Origin: Neoarius graeffei
Lineage: Eukaryota > Chordata > Actinopteri > Siluriformes > Ariidae
DNA: 64,000 bases
Assembly (NCBI RefSeq): GCF_027579695.1
Contig: NC_083570.1
Span: forward strand, 6,191,001-6,255,000
Reading direction: 5' to 3'
The number at the start of each line of letters is the position of its first letter. The stretch's first letter is position 1. The notes below the pieces were generated by a model. That model worked only from the letters and a program-made list of their open reading frames with translations. It was not told the origin of the DNA and did no database searches. The position numbers and the translations under genes are program-made. Below, in pieces: positions 11,201 to 20,405 of this stretch.

Positions 11201-12138
11201 CATCCGGAGCCTTAAACACTGCGTTCCATGAGGCTGGCAGGGGGAGTCGCTCTCTTCTGTGGGATCTTTAACTAGTTTTAGAATGCTAGTTTAAGCTGAT
11301 ATGTGATTGATCTAACGGTAAAACAGCACGAGGGCTCGAAAACTTTGACAGGTTACAATTTTACTTGGCAACAGAATGTATCTGAATTCTGATTGGTTGT
11401 TGTATCTGGATTCTGATTGGTGGTTGTTATATTATTGCCCTTTTGTTGTGTTCTTGAGCCCAGAGTGGGGGGAGGGGGGAGTGACAGGATTCTACAGAGA
11501 AAAGTTTTCACTGCAACCGAACTGCTGTTTTCGTGACCACGCCCCCAGCGCGGATATTCATGTTCACATTGTTCAGTTTGTTTTTCTCTTTCATTTTAGA
11601 TTTCTGTTATCTGACTCTGGATCCCAACACGGCACATCGTATCCTCATTCTGTCTGAGAAGAACAGAGCGGTGAGATGGAGTGTGAGAGAGCAGCGTTAC
11701 TCTGATCATCCAGAGAGATTTGATTCCTGGTGTCAGGTGTTGTGTAAGGAGAGTGTGTGTGGACGCTGTTACTGGGAGGTGGAGCGGAGCCGTGCTGCTG
11801 GTGTGTACATATCAGTCTCATATAAAGACATCAGCAGGAAAGGAGAGGCTAATGAGTGTGGGTTTGGATTCAACAATCAGTCCTGGAGTCTGTGGTGTTC
11901 TTCTTCTTCTCTCTCTTTCTGGCACAACAGCATTGAGACTGATCTCAGAGTTCCATCAGCCTCCAGAATAGGAGTGTATGTGGATCACAGTGCAGGAACT
12001 CTGTCCTTCTATAGCGTCTCTGACACGATGAAGCTCCTCCACAGAGTCCACACCACATTCACTCAGACTCTATACGCTGGGTTTGGGTTCTGTTTCTTGT
12101 TTTCTGGTTCTACAGCGAGATTGTGTGATCCAGAATAA
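3794..12138 (+). CDS. TRIM-A: finTRIM/TRIM25-like E3 ubiquitin ligase (six exons, intact)
   Basis: Spliced gene: exons 3794-4393, 9299-9394, 9527-9760, 9893-10064, 10263-10322 and 11600-12138, all with GT/AG borders and consistent phases, giving about 566 residues. Exon lengths of 96 and 234 nt for the coiled coil are typical of fish TRIM genes. Order: RING (residues 18-60), B-boxes (about 97-185), coiled coil (about 201-310), linker, then PRY/SPRY (B30.2). Known role of the family: RING-dependent ubiquitin ligases of innate and antiviral immunity in the cytoplasm, with B30.2 as the target-recognition face. No frame damage seen. Introns hold several transposons, the largest being intron 1 (4.9 kb). 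The exact orthologue is uncertain because the family is expanded in fish. Confidence 0.85.
5297..5671 (+). mobile_element. tRNA-derived SINE, full-length, TSD aggtacacacta
   Basis: About 375 bp with a tRNA-like head containing pol III boxes (A-box-like tggtgtagtgg, B-box-like gatcgagcccc), a conserved body (gtttgcatgttctccc, cccacagtccaaagaca) and a tail of gatgagat repeats. A perfect 12-bp target duplication flanks it (5285-5296 and 5672-5683). This is the reference copy for the other SINEs in the window. Non-coding; frames across it are not genes. Confidence 0.9.
5899..7851. mobile_element. Non-autonomous hAT element, TSD ataattaa (block A copy)
   Basis: Terminal inverted repeats: the left end starts cagagctggacaaagaa, and the right end reads gtccacctctg. 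Subterminal acttcagtac/aagtac motifs are arranged symmetrically. A perfect 8-bp duplication, ataattaa (5891-5898 and 7852-7859), is diagnostic for hAT-type insertion. No transposase. The right terminus and the same flank occur at 24784 and 45603, so the insertion was present before blocks A, B and C separated. A minus-strand SINE variant is nested in it. Confidence 0.85.
7393..7740 (-). mobile_element. SINE variant with different 3' tail, nested in hAT
   Basis: Minus-strand copy of the same tRNA-like head (aaccactacaccaccgtgc at 7716-7735, ggtttcccccacag complement at about 7583-7600). The body is replaced by a tail reading gctttatttgtcacatgcac near 7410-7430. Blocks B and C lack it at the matching point (gaagttaaagtcataagttt), so it arrived after the duplication or was private to A. 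It is bordered by gttaaa/gtgaaa-like flanks, so the target duplication is unclear. Confidence 0.75.
8198..8252. repeat. (CA)n microsatellite in TRIM-A intron 1
   Basis: About 27 uninterrupted CA units following a short (TC)n run. The same locus in block B (25135-25161) and block C (45954-46018) has different lengths, so it should be highly polymorphic. Confidence 0.95.
8336..9265 (+). mobile_element. hAT element with BED-finger fragment, TSD ataaaaag
   Basis: 930 bp. Inverted ends: tagggatgtcccgatccga at the left, cgggacatcccta at the right. The 8-bp duplication ataaaaag lies at 8328-8335 and 9266-9273. Blocks B and C have the uninterrupted sequence (tataaaaagctgaatg), so this insertion is specific to block A and younger than the duplication. 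Inside, ATG at about 8638 opens MSVVWQYFKVDD, CEICKAG and NLIRHLKNKH, a BED-type zinc finger from the N-terminus of a ZBED-like hAT transposase. The catalytic part is missing, so it is a deletion derivative. It lies in intron 1 about 30 bp before exon 2. Confidence 0.85.
9299..9760 (+). CDS. TRIM-A exons 2-3: coiled coil
   Basis: Exon 2 (9299-9394, 96 nt) encodes SELKEEQMKSQQ to AVNTIK. Exon 3 (9527-9760, 234 nt) encodes the heptad-rich SERIFTELISSMEKKRW to HIHFLQ. Both keep phase 0 and GT/AG borders. TRIM coiled coils mediate antiparallel dimerisation. The exons are almost identical in B and C, less diverged than exon 6, which suggests recent duplication or gene conversion. Confidence 0.88.
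9893..10322 (+). CDS. TRIM-A exons 4-5: linker
   Basis: Exon 4 (9893-10064, 172 nt) encodes VLASGRCSPEMDRPDFHA through LEEFCEEEFNKIPPH and ends in phase 1. Exon 5 (10263-10322, 60 nt) encodes AAVQIISEPEPQSREDFLK and keeps phase 1 for the SPRY exon. These short exons between coiled coil and B30.2 are standard in fish TRIM genes. Confidence 0.82.
10353..11590. other. TRIM-A intron 5: two truncated hAT-like termini
   Basis: After a short CA run, ctaggcctgtcacgatgaca (from 10359) looks like one end of a hAT-type element. A second, aagggcgtaggtttggtatt (from 10850), looks like one end of another. Neither has a visible partner, so both are truncated relics. An (AAT)n run lies at 11035-11060. The whole arrangement is repeated in block C (48590-49750), so it predates duplication. 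The minus-strand frame at 10597-10839 lies wholly inside relic sequence and is not called. Confidence 0.5.
11600..12138 (+). CDS. TRIM-A exon 6: PRY/SPRY (B30.2) domain
   Basis: Acceptor cattttag|a. The exon carries LTLDPNTAH (PRY start), RYSDHPERFDSW, the CGRCYWEVE core, SRKGEANECGFGFN, SWSLWCSSSS and VDHSAGTLSFYSVS, the usual LDP / WEVE / LDYE-type landmarks of B30.2 domains. It ends CDPE then TAA. The stop overlaps an aataaa hexamer at 12133-12138, though the real poly(A) signal may lie further on. This is the likely ligand-binding part, and it differs from the block C copy at scattered residues. Confidence 0.88.
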
Positions 12139-13150
12139 AAGTGTGTAGTGTTTTCTGTAAAATTCCTGCACGTTGCCACGTTGTTGCTCAGTCGTCTGTT
12201 TCACTAGAACACAATCCAGCTGCACAAAAACACTCATTTTAATATTTAAATTAAAACAGATGAATAATTTAAAATAATTAAAAAGGAAATGTTAAAAATT
12301 AACTGTCAGTCAAGAAACTCGTCAAATTTAAAAAGAAAATGATCTCATGACCTTCGCATTATAAAGTTGTGTTTGTTTCATATTAAGCAGCGTCTCATTA
12401 AATAACTAATAAACAGTAATAAAGCCAGAACAGAACAACATTTTAAACCTGTTCAGGTCACACTATATAAAAATAAAACATCACTTTTGGAATGAATTTG
12501 ATTTTTCTGCTTGTGTTCTAAGATGTAAAATCCACATTCACTTTTTCAAATCTGAAGTTGTTTCTAAACCCTGAGATTTGATTGTAAAACATTGAACAAT
12601 ATTTAAACTCCATTAGAACATCCAGTACATGATCGGTTCAGGCTGCCGATGTCGTGTTCATCCCATATTCAGCCTGGATGATGATTGGCCCGCAGATAGA
12701 ACCTTATAAATCCAGGTTTATCTGTGAGTTTGGGATTTTTATTCAAATATTACAATCAAAGCTTTGCAGAATAAAAGATAAGAGCACAGGAGAATAAAGT
12801 TTCCCCCAGTGATGGAGTTTCTGTGCTGAACTCATTTTCAGACAGAAGCAAATTCAACCTTTTCCTGAGAGTTTCAGCAGCTGGATAGATATTTTTCAGT
12901 ATTTTAAACTGAATTTCTTTCACTGTGGGTGAAATTGGCCGTCTAAGATAACTACAGTGTGTATTTGTTAGCGTTCCTTCATCGTCAGTTATTCTTACTT
13001 TTGTTAATTTTTTTTTTTTAACTCAGGGAATAGCTTCCATTTTAAAACACTTCTAATTCCCTTGCTATTAGATTTTCTTTCACCAATTTCCACTTCACCG
13101 ATTTTCAATTCAGGCAGTTTGACCGACACCTTTGAATATTCAAGGGTATT
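12139..13150. other. TRIM-A 3' flank / 3' UTR
   Basis: AT-rich non-coding sequence with several AATAAA-type hexamers, nearly identical to 51284-52290 after TRIM-C. It probably contains the 3' UTR. No separate gene is visible. Confidence 0.5.
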
Positions 13151-13189
13151 TTTTATCGTGAACCTTAAGGGAGGTGGAATAGCTCTACA

Positions 13190-13790
13190 AATTTAATTAA
13201 ATTCTCTATCGACACATTTTAAATGAAACTTTTTTACAAATGAATTAAATTGCATTAAATGTCCATTTTCATCCATTAGACCAGTAACATCTAAAACTTT
13301 ATCATTCCATTCTTGTTGAAAAAAAGTCTTCCTATTAATAGTAATGGTTCTATTATTCCACAAGGTTAAGTACGCTCGCATTTGTGGACATAAAATAATT
13401 TTGGTGAAATTGGGCAGCCTTGTCTGATTCCACGTAACATCTTAAATTTTGGTGTCATTCCAGGGTTAAGGGAGATATAACTAAATATCATTGTGAAATA
13501 TTTTAATAACCTTGCAGAACCCTTTTCCAAATCCAAGATTGAGTTTTATGAACATAAAATCGTACTCCACCGTGTCGAATGCTTTGAAAAAGTCGAGAAA
13601 TAAAACGAGACTGATTGAATAATTGATTGGTAATCAATCATATCCAGAATCAGCCAGACATGGTTTTGAATACATCTTCCCTTCATGAAGGCTGATTGAT
13701 ATTCATCTAGTTGAGACTGCAGTGACTGTAATTCTGAAATGTTTTCTAAGCATAGTTGTGTGTTATTTACTAATGTATTAATTTTACATG
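13190..13790 (-). pseudogene. L1-type LINE relic, minus strand (block A)
   Basis: On the minus strand, 13193-13381 encodes a fragment (RAYLTLWNNRTITINRK, then WNDKVLDV...LMDENGHL) typical of the C-terminal region of fish L1 ORF2. Bases about 13545-13610 read FDFFKAFDTVEYDFM, a reverse transcriptase motif. The remainder of RT is deleted relative to block C, whereas this FDFFKAFDTVEYDFM piece is missing in block C. No intact frame. Confidence 0.7.
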
Positions 13791-14093
13791 ATCTTCAGTT
13801 TTCTTAAATTACATACAAATTCATGTAAAATGACAGTAATTATCTGTAATTAAATATGTAGCCTGGTATATTAAAGTTTGTCCATACTAACAATATAAAC
13901 ACTTCTCTGTAATTTTAAGGTAAATCTTTTTATATTTGCATGTAATTATACATTCAACCTGTAATTAAATATGTGGCTTTTTATATAAAAGGTTTGTCCA
14001 TACCAACAACCTAACGTTTTTCTCTGTAATTATAAGGTAAAGGTTAGTTTTATATCCGTATATTTTCACATTCAAACTCTAAATATGTAGCTC
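13790..14093. repeat. Degenerate tandem repeat, about 105-115 bp unit (block A)
   Basis: Three to four imperfect copies of a unit containing ctgtaattaaatatgtag, then ttatataaaggtttgtccat, then ctctgtaattttaaggtaaa. Block C has a longer array at about 53760-54220. In C the array sits within acagtaaa/tttacag-rich sequence that may be the ends of a host MITE. Confidence 0.65.
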
Positions 14094-14106
14094 ATTATAG
14101 AAAGGC

Positions 14107-14483
14107 GGGCGGCACGGTGGTGTAGTGGTTAGCGCTGTCACCTCACAGCAAGAAGGTCCTGGGTTCGAGCCCCGGGGCCGGCGAGGGCCTTTCTGTGTGG
14201 AGTTTGCATGTTCTCCCCGTGTCCGCGTGGGTTTCCTCCGGGTGCTCCGGTTTCCCCCACAGTCCAAAGACATGCAGGTTAGGTTAACTGGTTACTCTAA
14301 ATTGACCGTAGGTGTGAATGTGAGTGTGAATGGTTGTCTGTGTCTATGTGTCAGCCCTGTGATGACCTGGCGACTTGTCCAGGGTGTACCCCGCCTTTCG
14401 CCCATAGTCAGCTGGGATAGGCTCCAGCTTGCCTGCGACCCTGTAGAAGGATAAAGCGGCTAGAGATAATGAGATGAGATGAG
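14107..14483 (+). mobile_element. SINE, full-length, TSD attatagaaaggc
   Basis: Same family as 5297-5671, with B-box-like gggttcgagcc. A perfect 13-bp target duplication flanks it (14094-14106 and 14484-14496). It is absent from the matching place in block C (ataaaggtttacatgcatg), so it inserted after A and C separated. Confidence 0.92.
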
Positions 14484-14639
14484 ATTATAGAAAGGCTTAC
14501 ATGCATGTCGATACTGATGTTTTTCTGTGTAATGTTAAGGTAAATCTTATTCACAATCTTGTTCACTAGTACTTGTATGGTATGTATAAAAGTGCTGGTG
14601 TAGACTTATATATTCAAACTAATTCTGGATATAATGCCA

Positions 14640-15131
14640 ATGAATGACAAAAATAAAATGAGTAAAGGCAAAGTCAGGAAAAAGGATTGCAATAGTCCAG
14701 GCAGGAAGTAGCAACAACGATTAGCTTCTTGCTGTTGAATGTTTTATTCAAACATTCATCAATGCATTTACACTTAATGATAAGGGCATCATGAACCCCC
14801 AGAGTGCTCTTTTGAATGAAGGGCCTCCAAATTGAAGCTTCAATTTGTGTGTGCCAAACAGGCCTAACACATGAACAAGTCTGATGCACCTTATATCCAA
14901 CAATAACATGCCAGCCGCAGAGTGAGACACTGAGAACAGAAATCTTCAATCTACTGCAAGTGTAAAAAAAAAAATAGAAAAAGGCTGTGCTTACAAAAAG
15001 TTTGTCTCAAATGAATTAAAACTTCAATAACATTCATCAACTTATTTCAGTGCACTGTTCTACTTGGAAACCTTTGGTCCTGGCATTCACATGGACACGT
15101 GTTTGTTCAGTGAGGTAGTGATCTCACCCTT
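14640..15131 (-). other. Probable 3' UTR of the SAMD3-like gene (block A)
   Basis: Follows the stop codon of the minus-strand gene. It is very similar to 54390-54884 in block C. On the minus strand an AATAAA hexamer lies in tttgaataaaacattcaac near 14735-14755, a plausible poly(A) signal. Open frames here lack domains. Confidence 0.45.
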
Positions 15132-15917
15132 TTACTCTGTCCATTCAAAATTGGCAATTTTGGAAGTGAGGCTCAGCACCCTTGGGTTGACAGCATACTG
15201 ACGTCCCTTTGCTTTTCGCTCGACTTTGGTCCCTTGATCTGGGTTGATTCTGAAGATGCATCTGTTGGAAAAACATTTAACACAAATCATTTAGAGAAAA
15301 CTAATGTTGGCATTAAAGCCAGTGAAGCAGCATCTTTAGATACAAAGTTAATACGTTTTCACAAAGCTACACTATGCAATTTCCAATCATTAGAGGGGGT
15401 TGAGAGTAGAAATGCACTCAGACTCCTAACTTGAGCAGCATGTATACGTACCACATGTCTCAGAGCCTGTGAATATTCTCATTCAGCCAGGTCATAGTTA
15501 TCACGAGGAAATTTAATTGAACGCAACTGGACTTGGTTATGTCTTTGAAGACGTTTCACCTCAGACTAGTCCTAGTCTAGTCCAGCCTAGTCAGACGAGC
15601 ATGAACTGACGAAGAGGTGAAACGTCTTCAAAGACATATAACCAAGTCCAGTTGCGTTCAATTAAATTTCCTTGAGAGACGCAGGTCAGAGTTATGAGCT
15701 GGGGAGGAGTTGCCAGGTTTGAATGCTGTGATTTTACAAACAGCAACTGGCATATTCTACATTATCTACCTGTAAAGCAGTGTGTGCATGCATTCTGAAA
15801 GTGTACCTCTGCAAGAACTCCAGAGTAGCAGCAAGTTCCACTGGGTAGTCAATGTTGTGCAGGTAATATGAGCAGAACATCTGGAATGCTTTGGTGAAGT
15901 TGTTTGTTGACTATGAC
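15132..15917 (-). pseudogene. SAMD3-like gene, truncated copy (block A)
   Basis: Minus strand. The terminal exon 15132-15249 (118 nt) encodes RINPDQGTKVERKAKGRQY to ANFEWTE and stop. The preceding exon, from 15807 upward, encodes SFTKAFQMFCSYYLHNIDYP and ATLEFLQ; the split codon AG|A across the intron keeps phase. These match the C-terminal part of fish proteins annotated as SAMD3-like, by memory of their NP-GTK and F-W ends. Sequence upstream of 15917 is lost: the exon runs straight into SINE/Harbinger sequence. It shares with block C an out-of-phase step near 15905-15912. Not functional. Confidence 0.65.
15506..15672. repeat. Fold-back repeat in SAMD3-like intron (block A)
   Basis: The arms aggaaatttaattgaacgca... 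and its reverse complement near 15615-15672 are about 55-60 bp and nearly perfect, separated by a short loop rich in ctagtc. The matching hairpin is at 55259-55427 in block C, so it is ancestral to the duplication. Probably a terminal fragment of a transposable element; family not identified. Confidence 0.75.
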
Positions 15918-16458
15918 CTGGGGCCTCATGTACAAAGCTTGCGTACGCACAAAAAAGCTACGTACGTCACTTTCTGCGCAAACATTCGTATGTACAAAGA
16001 TTGGCTTGGCGTGGAAAAGTGCGGTACTCTACGCAAACCTCATGGCTGGCGTACGCACATTTCTGGTGCATTTTGGTACTTGGCGACATTTAGAGGCAGA
16101 GCAACGCAACTACATTTAGGCCTACTCAGTCAAGAGTCATGACATGGCGATAAGAGGCATCCAAAAATGCATCAGAACATCAGGATGCGTGAATTGAAAT
16201 GTATGTCAGTCATACGACATTGTCGAGACACATAATGCGAGACTGTTGGGTAAATGCCAACAGATCCATCAACCATCCCTTCCATATTGTAATTATGGGA
16301 AATGAGAAACCCCAGCAATATCATTTCGATATTATTCCCATTGACTATTGGTTAATTAATTAAATTTAAGAATGCACATGCAGGACCATGCATTGCAGCT
16401 AGCTTAATAGATCTTCCTCGCGCATTTGCCACGAGGTGTCAGACTGAAATATTATTAG

Positions 16459-16698
16459 TTGATGTTGCGTGGGGTAGCCTTATCACATAATTACCAAGAT
16501 CAATATATGAAACGATTTCCAAGTGCGTACAAATCAGACACAACCGCGGTGTGTGGCGTGTTACACAATGTGGCACAGCGGCACGGCGTGCCAATAATGG
16601 AGCGAGACCTGCCGGAGGACCCAGACCCTGGGCCTCACAACGAGGTGCCACAGCGACATGGCATACAAACCCGGCAGCGCTTAATAGCCACAATGTGA
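16459..16698 (+). pseudogene. HARBI1-like transposase C-terminal fragment
   Basis: Translates to FPSAYKSDTTAVCGVLHNVA, then QRHGVPIMERDLPEDPD and RQRLIATM. The C-VLHN-A-RHG-P pattern is typical of the end of PIF/Harbinger DDE nucleases. The catalytic acidic residues upstream are not present, so this is a remnant only. Confidence 0.65.
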
Positions 16699-16724
16699 AA
16701 AGGTAAGGGCAGACGGGACACCAT

Positions 16725-17030
16725 TCATTTTTTAAGATATTCTTTTAATGTGTTATTCAGTTCCTTCAATTCCTCGCGGATTCCCTCAAGGTTGTCATTA
16801 ATCGCCTCTATCCCCTTTAAAATTTCCCCCTGCGACTCAAGGCCCGCGCGTGTCAGCACCTGGCCTGTGGACCCGGCGACAGGGGCAGGCGGTGGAGAAG
16901 GGGGGCAGGCGGTGGAGAAGGGGGGCAGGTGACAGTTACGCTGGATCTGCTCGGCTGGGGGTCCTCTTCCTGCTCGGGTGGGATGGACTGGGGGCCTCCT
17001 GTTGTTCCCTGGCACCCTGCTAGAATACAT
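16725..17030 (-). pseudogene. Harbinger accessory-protein-like fragment
   Basis: Minus-strand frame of 101 codons: a proline-rich part (about residues 30-55), then a helical tail GIEAINDNLEGIREELKELN at about residues 73-92. Harbinger elements carry a second gene, a Myb/SANT-like DNA-binding protein, in the opposite orientation. Such a C-terminal helical tail would fit, but no SANT motif is visible. The imperfect 20-bp repeat ggggggcaggcggtggagaa near 16885-16925 lies in it. Confidence 0.4.
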
Positions 17031-17804
17031 TTGTCATTAAAATCCTATTGTGGAAAATATGTGCACATGTTTTATTTCTGGTTACATGTGGCTAGGAATA
17101 TTGGGCCTACTAAGAGAGGAAGACATTTCCTCAAATACAGGGTGTCCCCGAAAAAATGTACACATTAGAGCACTAAAGGTGTTTTTTTGTTTTCAAAACC
17201 CATGTAACTCAAATAGACACTCATTGTGGCGCAGGCACTGCGGACGATGCGAATCATACCGTTATCTTGGTATAGGCTACATTCACATTCAGTGGCATAC
17301 AATCAGTGACCGTTGCATGTCTCATAGCATACACTTTGAACATCACTTTAATTGGAGGTGACAGAACAATTAAGTGATGTATGTGAATTCTATTACACTG
17401 TGCTAAAGGCAGGGATTAACGCGAATAAATGTTAATGTTAAATGTTAATAATAAATGTTAAATGTTAATTTGATTAACGCGAGATTTCTAACATTTAATT
17501 AACATTAACGCGTTAGGAAAAGTTGCCATGTCTTTTACCTAACGCGGGCCTTACTGCAGGTCTATTTATACTAATTAACATATTCAGTGTGGAATAATTG
17601 AGGGAGGAGACGGGGCGGGGAACGGGGCTCGTGCATGTGCGCCGAATTCCACGTTGATTGAGATGTACAACAGGAGAGTGCGTGGAAACCTTCGTACGCA
17701 CTGATTGATACATCCGGATTTTTTTGGTCGTACGCAAATTTCCCGATTTTGACGTACGCACATATTTAGTGGGAAATCCACGCAGGTCTTTGTACATGAG
17801 GCCC

Positions 17805-17925
17805 CTGGCGACTTGTCCAGGGTGTACCCCGCCTTTCGCCTGTAGTCAGCTGGGATAGGCTCCAGCTTGCCTGCGACCCTGTAGAACAGGATAAAGCGGC
17901 TACAGATAATGAGATGAGATTATTA
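17805..17925 (+). mobile_element. SINE 3' fragment fused to SAMD3-like sequence
   Basis: Contains only the 3' third of the SINE (ctggcgacttgtccaggg... to gagatgagat). With the Harbinger removed, the SAMD3-like exon end (gactatgacctgg) joins directly to the SINE (gacctggcgac). The overlap gacctgg is microhomology shared by both, so this is a deletion or rearrangement junction. Confidence 0.7.
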
Positions 17926-18042
17926 TTATTATTATTTATGATGTATTTATTTCTTAAGTGTAATGTAATATATGATTTCTGAGGTGTATGTGTTACTTAC
18001 ACTGTTATTATGTACTTTTAATAATGTATCACTATCTTATGT
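17926..18042. other. AT-rich 5' flank of the hAT gene
   Basis: ATT microsatellite and AT-rich sequence. The start gttagaaATGg of the next frame follows. No terminal inverted repeat recognised. Confidence 0.3.
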
Positions 18043-19432
18043 TTGTTAGAAATGGCTGGAGCTAAACAACCACCCAGCCCCACTGCTGAGGAAGAGCCCA
18101 TGTCACCCTACCATGCTGCTGAGCCCCCATCCAGCCCCACTGCTGAGGATGAGCCTCTGTCAACAGACCCTGCTTCATGGCCCTCACCTCTGACTGACAG
18201 CATGCGCACTGAACTTGTTCGCCGAGGACCTAATAAGTTGCCACCTGCCTTTATCTTCCGCAGGAATGAGAGTGATGGGAGAAGTTGCCACCACCATTAT
18301 TTTTCAAAAACATTAGTTAGTGGTGAAAAGATGACAAGAAGTTGGCTCATTTATTCCATGGGAAACAATAGCCTGTTTTGTTTTTGCTGCACACTGTTCT
18401 CAAAGAGGAGCATTCAATTAACAATTGTCGGCATGTCCGATTGGAAGCATGCCAGCACATACTTCACACGAGAACAGCTCCGAACACCTCAACTGCATGA
18501 TGGCATGGAAGGAACTAGCAGTGAGGTTAAGGAAGGGGGAAACCGTTGACAAACAGGAAATGGCACTTTTGGATGCAGAAAGGGCAAGATGGAGAGCAGT
18601 CCTTACCCGTCTGATTGCTATTGTGCAGTCATTGGCTGTTCGAAATCTTGCTCTGAGGGGGCACACGGAAACACTGCATACTCCCTCAAATGGCAACTTT
18701 CTTAAAGAGGTTGAACTTATGGCAAAGTTTGACCCTATAATGAAAGACCACCTGAACCGCATTGAGAGAGGAGCAAGCCACAACAGCTACCTAGGAAGCC
18801 ATGTCCAGAACGAGATTATTGGTTTGCTAAGTGACAACATCATGTCTGCCATCGTGGCAGTCATCAGAAAAGCCAAATTTTTCTCCATCATTTTGGACTG
18901 CACACCAGAAATCAGCCACATCGAACAGTTATCGGTGGTGATTAGGGTGGTCTCACTGATGGGCACACCACAGATTATGGAGCACTTTCTTGGATTTTTG
19001 GAGGCAGAGGAGTCCACAAGGCAGCATTTGGCATCAATGGTCCTCAACAGACTCGAAGAACTGGGCATACCTTTTCAAGATTGCAGAGGACAGTCATATG
19101 ACAATGGGACCAACATGAGGGGCAAATCAAAGGGAGTACAAGCCAGGCTCCTAGAGAAGAACCCCAGGGCTCTTTTTGTGCCATGTGGGGCACACACATT
19201 GAATTTGGTGTTGTGCGATGCTGCGAAGGGCTCTACTGATGCCATGAGCTACTTCGGTGTCCTGCAGAAGCTGTATACTCTGTTCTCAGGCTCAACTCAA
19301 AGGTGGGCAGAACTGAAAAAACATGTCACAATCACCTTGAAGATGTGGGCAGACACGCGGTGGGAGAGCAAAATAAAGACTGTTGAGCCCATGCGATATC
19401 ACAGAGCTGCTTTGAGGGAGGCTTTGTATGTG
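18043..19432 (+). pseudogene. hAT transposase-like gene (TTF zinc finger / DUF4371, ZMYM1-like)
   Basis: First frame 18043-18549: an acidic proline/serine-rich N-terminus with a repeated SPTAEEEP/SPTAEDEP, then a TTF-type zinc-finger-like part (RSWLIYSMGNNSLFCFCCTLF). The frame then slips by one base near 18450-18475 and continues at 18425-19435 with HENSSEHLNCM, FLKEVELMAKFDP, FSIILDCTPEISHIEQLSVV, GQSYDNGTNMRG, FVPCGAHTLNLVLCDAA and ADTRWESK, the usual core of DUF4371/ZMYM1-type hAT proteins. The 3' part, with the dimerisation domain, is absent: the frame ends by joining TRIM intron sequence at about 19427. Inactive. Confidence 0.8.
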
Positions 19433-20217
19433 TAAACATTAGACGTGGACAAGGCGATGGCAACTTGGCAAATCCATAGAAAGTCATGTGACTAATCAGA
19501 CTGTGTAGCGATTGCAACGTTATCGCGAGCTCTAAAGCACAGACAACTTCACTGCAAGCTTTCTCTTGGAATAAAATGTTTATATCCCTCAATATGCTTC
19601 CGCAGGTGGGATGGTGAGTTTTTGTAGGCTGTGATGTGCTCTGTTTTAGGCAAACAAAGCAAACATTTAAAATAAAACAATTCTTTATTCCTTTCAGAAA
19701 ACTGAATCATGGGTTCTAGCTATATAACCGTGGGTGTGTGCATTCCCCAGAAGAACCGCCTCCTTCCATTCTGCCATCAACTGATCGTGTTAAATAATGC
19801 TGCAGAGAAATCATTGATCTTGATTTTATCCAGTCTATGGACGTGACGTGACCCTAGTGATTACCAGACATGTGGACTCGAGTCATGTGACTTGGACTCG
19901 AGTCAGACTCGAGTCACCATTTTGATGACTTGAGACTTGAAATCCCTAGATGAGGAATGACTTGCAACTCGACTCGGACTTGCATGCTGTTGACTCGAGA
20001 CTTGACTTGGACTTGACAGTTTTAGCTTGCAATGACTTGGCGTATCAGGTATAAATATTCTTTTTTTCCCCCCCTCGATTTTGAATCCAAGTACACTCGT
20101 TATTATTTGAATGCGGTGTAGCTCCTTGTCCTAGGCTACGGCAGCTCAATCCACTAGCACTAGGTGTCACTCAAGCACTTCAACTGGTTCAAATGAAAAA
20201 CCAAACGGTGATGGGCA

Positions 20218-20405
20218 ATGAGGACGCTGAATGATGAACGGACGGATAAAAACATGATTCCCCGCGTAATTTCCTTTGGATTTAAAGAATACTCCAATAC
20301 AGATGGCAAACACATTGCTACGTGCAGAACATGTGGAGCCACAATTTCGGACAGCCAGTCAACCACATCAAACTTCGCTCGTCACCTGAGGCTGCATAAG
20401 GACAA
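20218..20405 (+). pseudogene. BED zinc finger exon of hAT transposase
   Basis: Encodes NMIPRVISFGFKEYSN, then CRTCGATISD and NFARHLRLHKDK: C-x2-C then H-x3-H, a BED-type finger as in ZBED1-like hAT proteins. It ends at a good splice donor, gacaa|gtaagt. The matching downstream exon is at 23075-23280. Confidence 0.7.

Larger units (their letters stand above)
15921..17804. mobile_element. PIF/Harbinger-like transposon, TSD CTG
   Basis: Inverted ends: gggcctcatgtacaaagctt at the left and the complement of tttgtacatgaggccc at the right, with repeated gtacgcac motifs inside both ends. The 3-bp duplication CTG lies at 15918-15920 and 17805-17807. The target reads gACCTGGc, which fits the CWG-centred target I remember for a zebrafish Harbinger group. 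It contains a HARBI1-like C-terminus on plus and an accessory-protein-like frame on minus. Much of the transposase is missing, so it is defective. Confidence 0.78.

Noticed and set aside
14125-14454. About 110-codon frames repeated at 14125, 24357, 58627 and in reverse at 60702
   Set aside because: They are read through the tRNA-derived SINE; similarity reflects the repeat, not a protein.
14674-14949. 91-codon frame shared with 54396-54671
   Set aside because: Falls in the likely 3' UTR of the SAMD3-like gene, contains the poly(A)-type hexamer, no domain.
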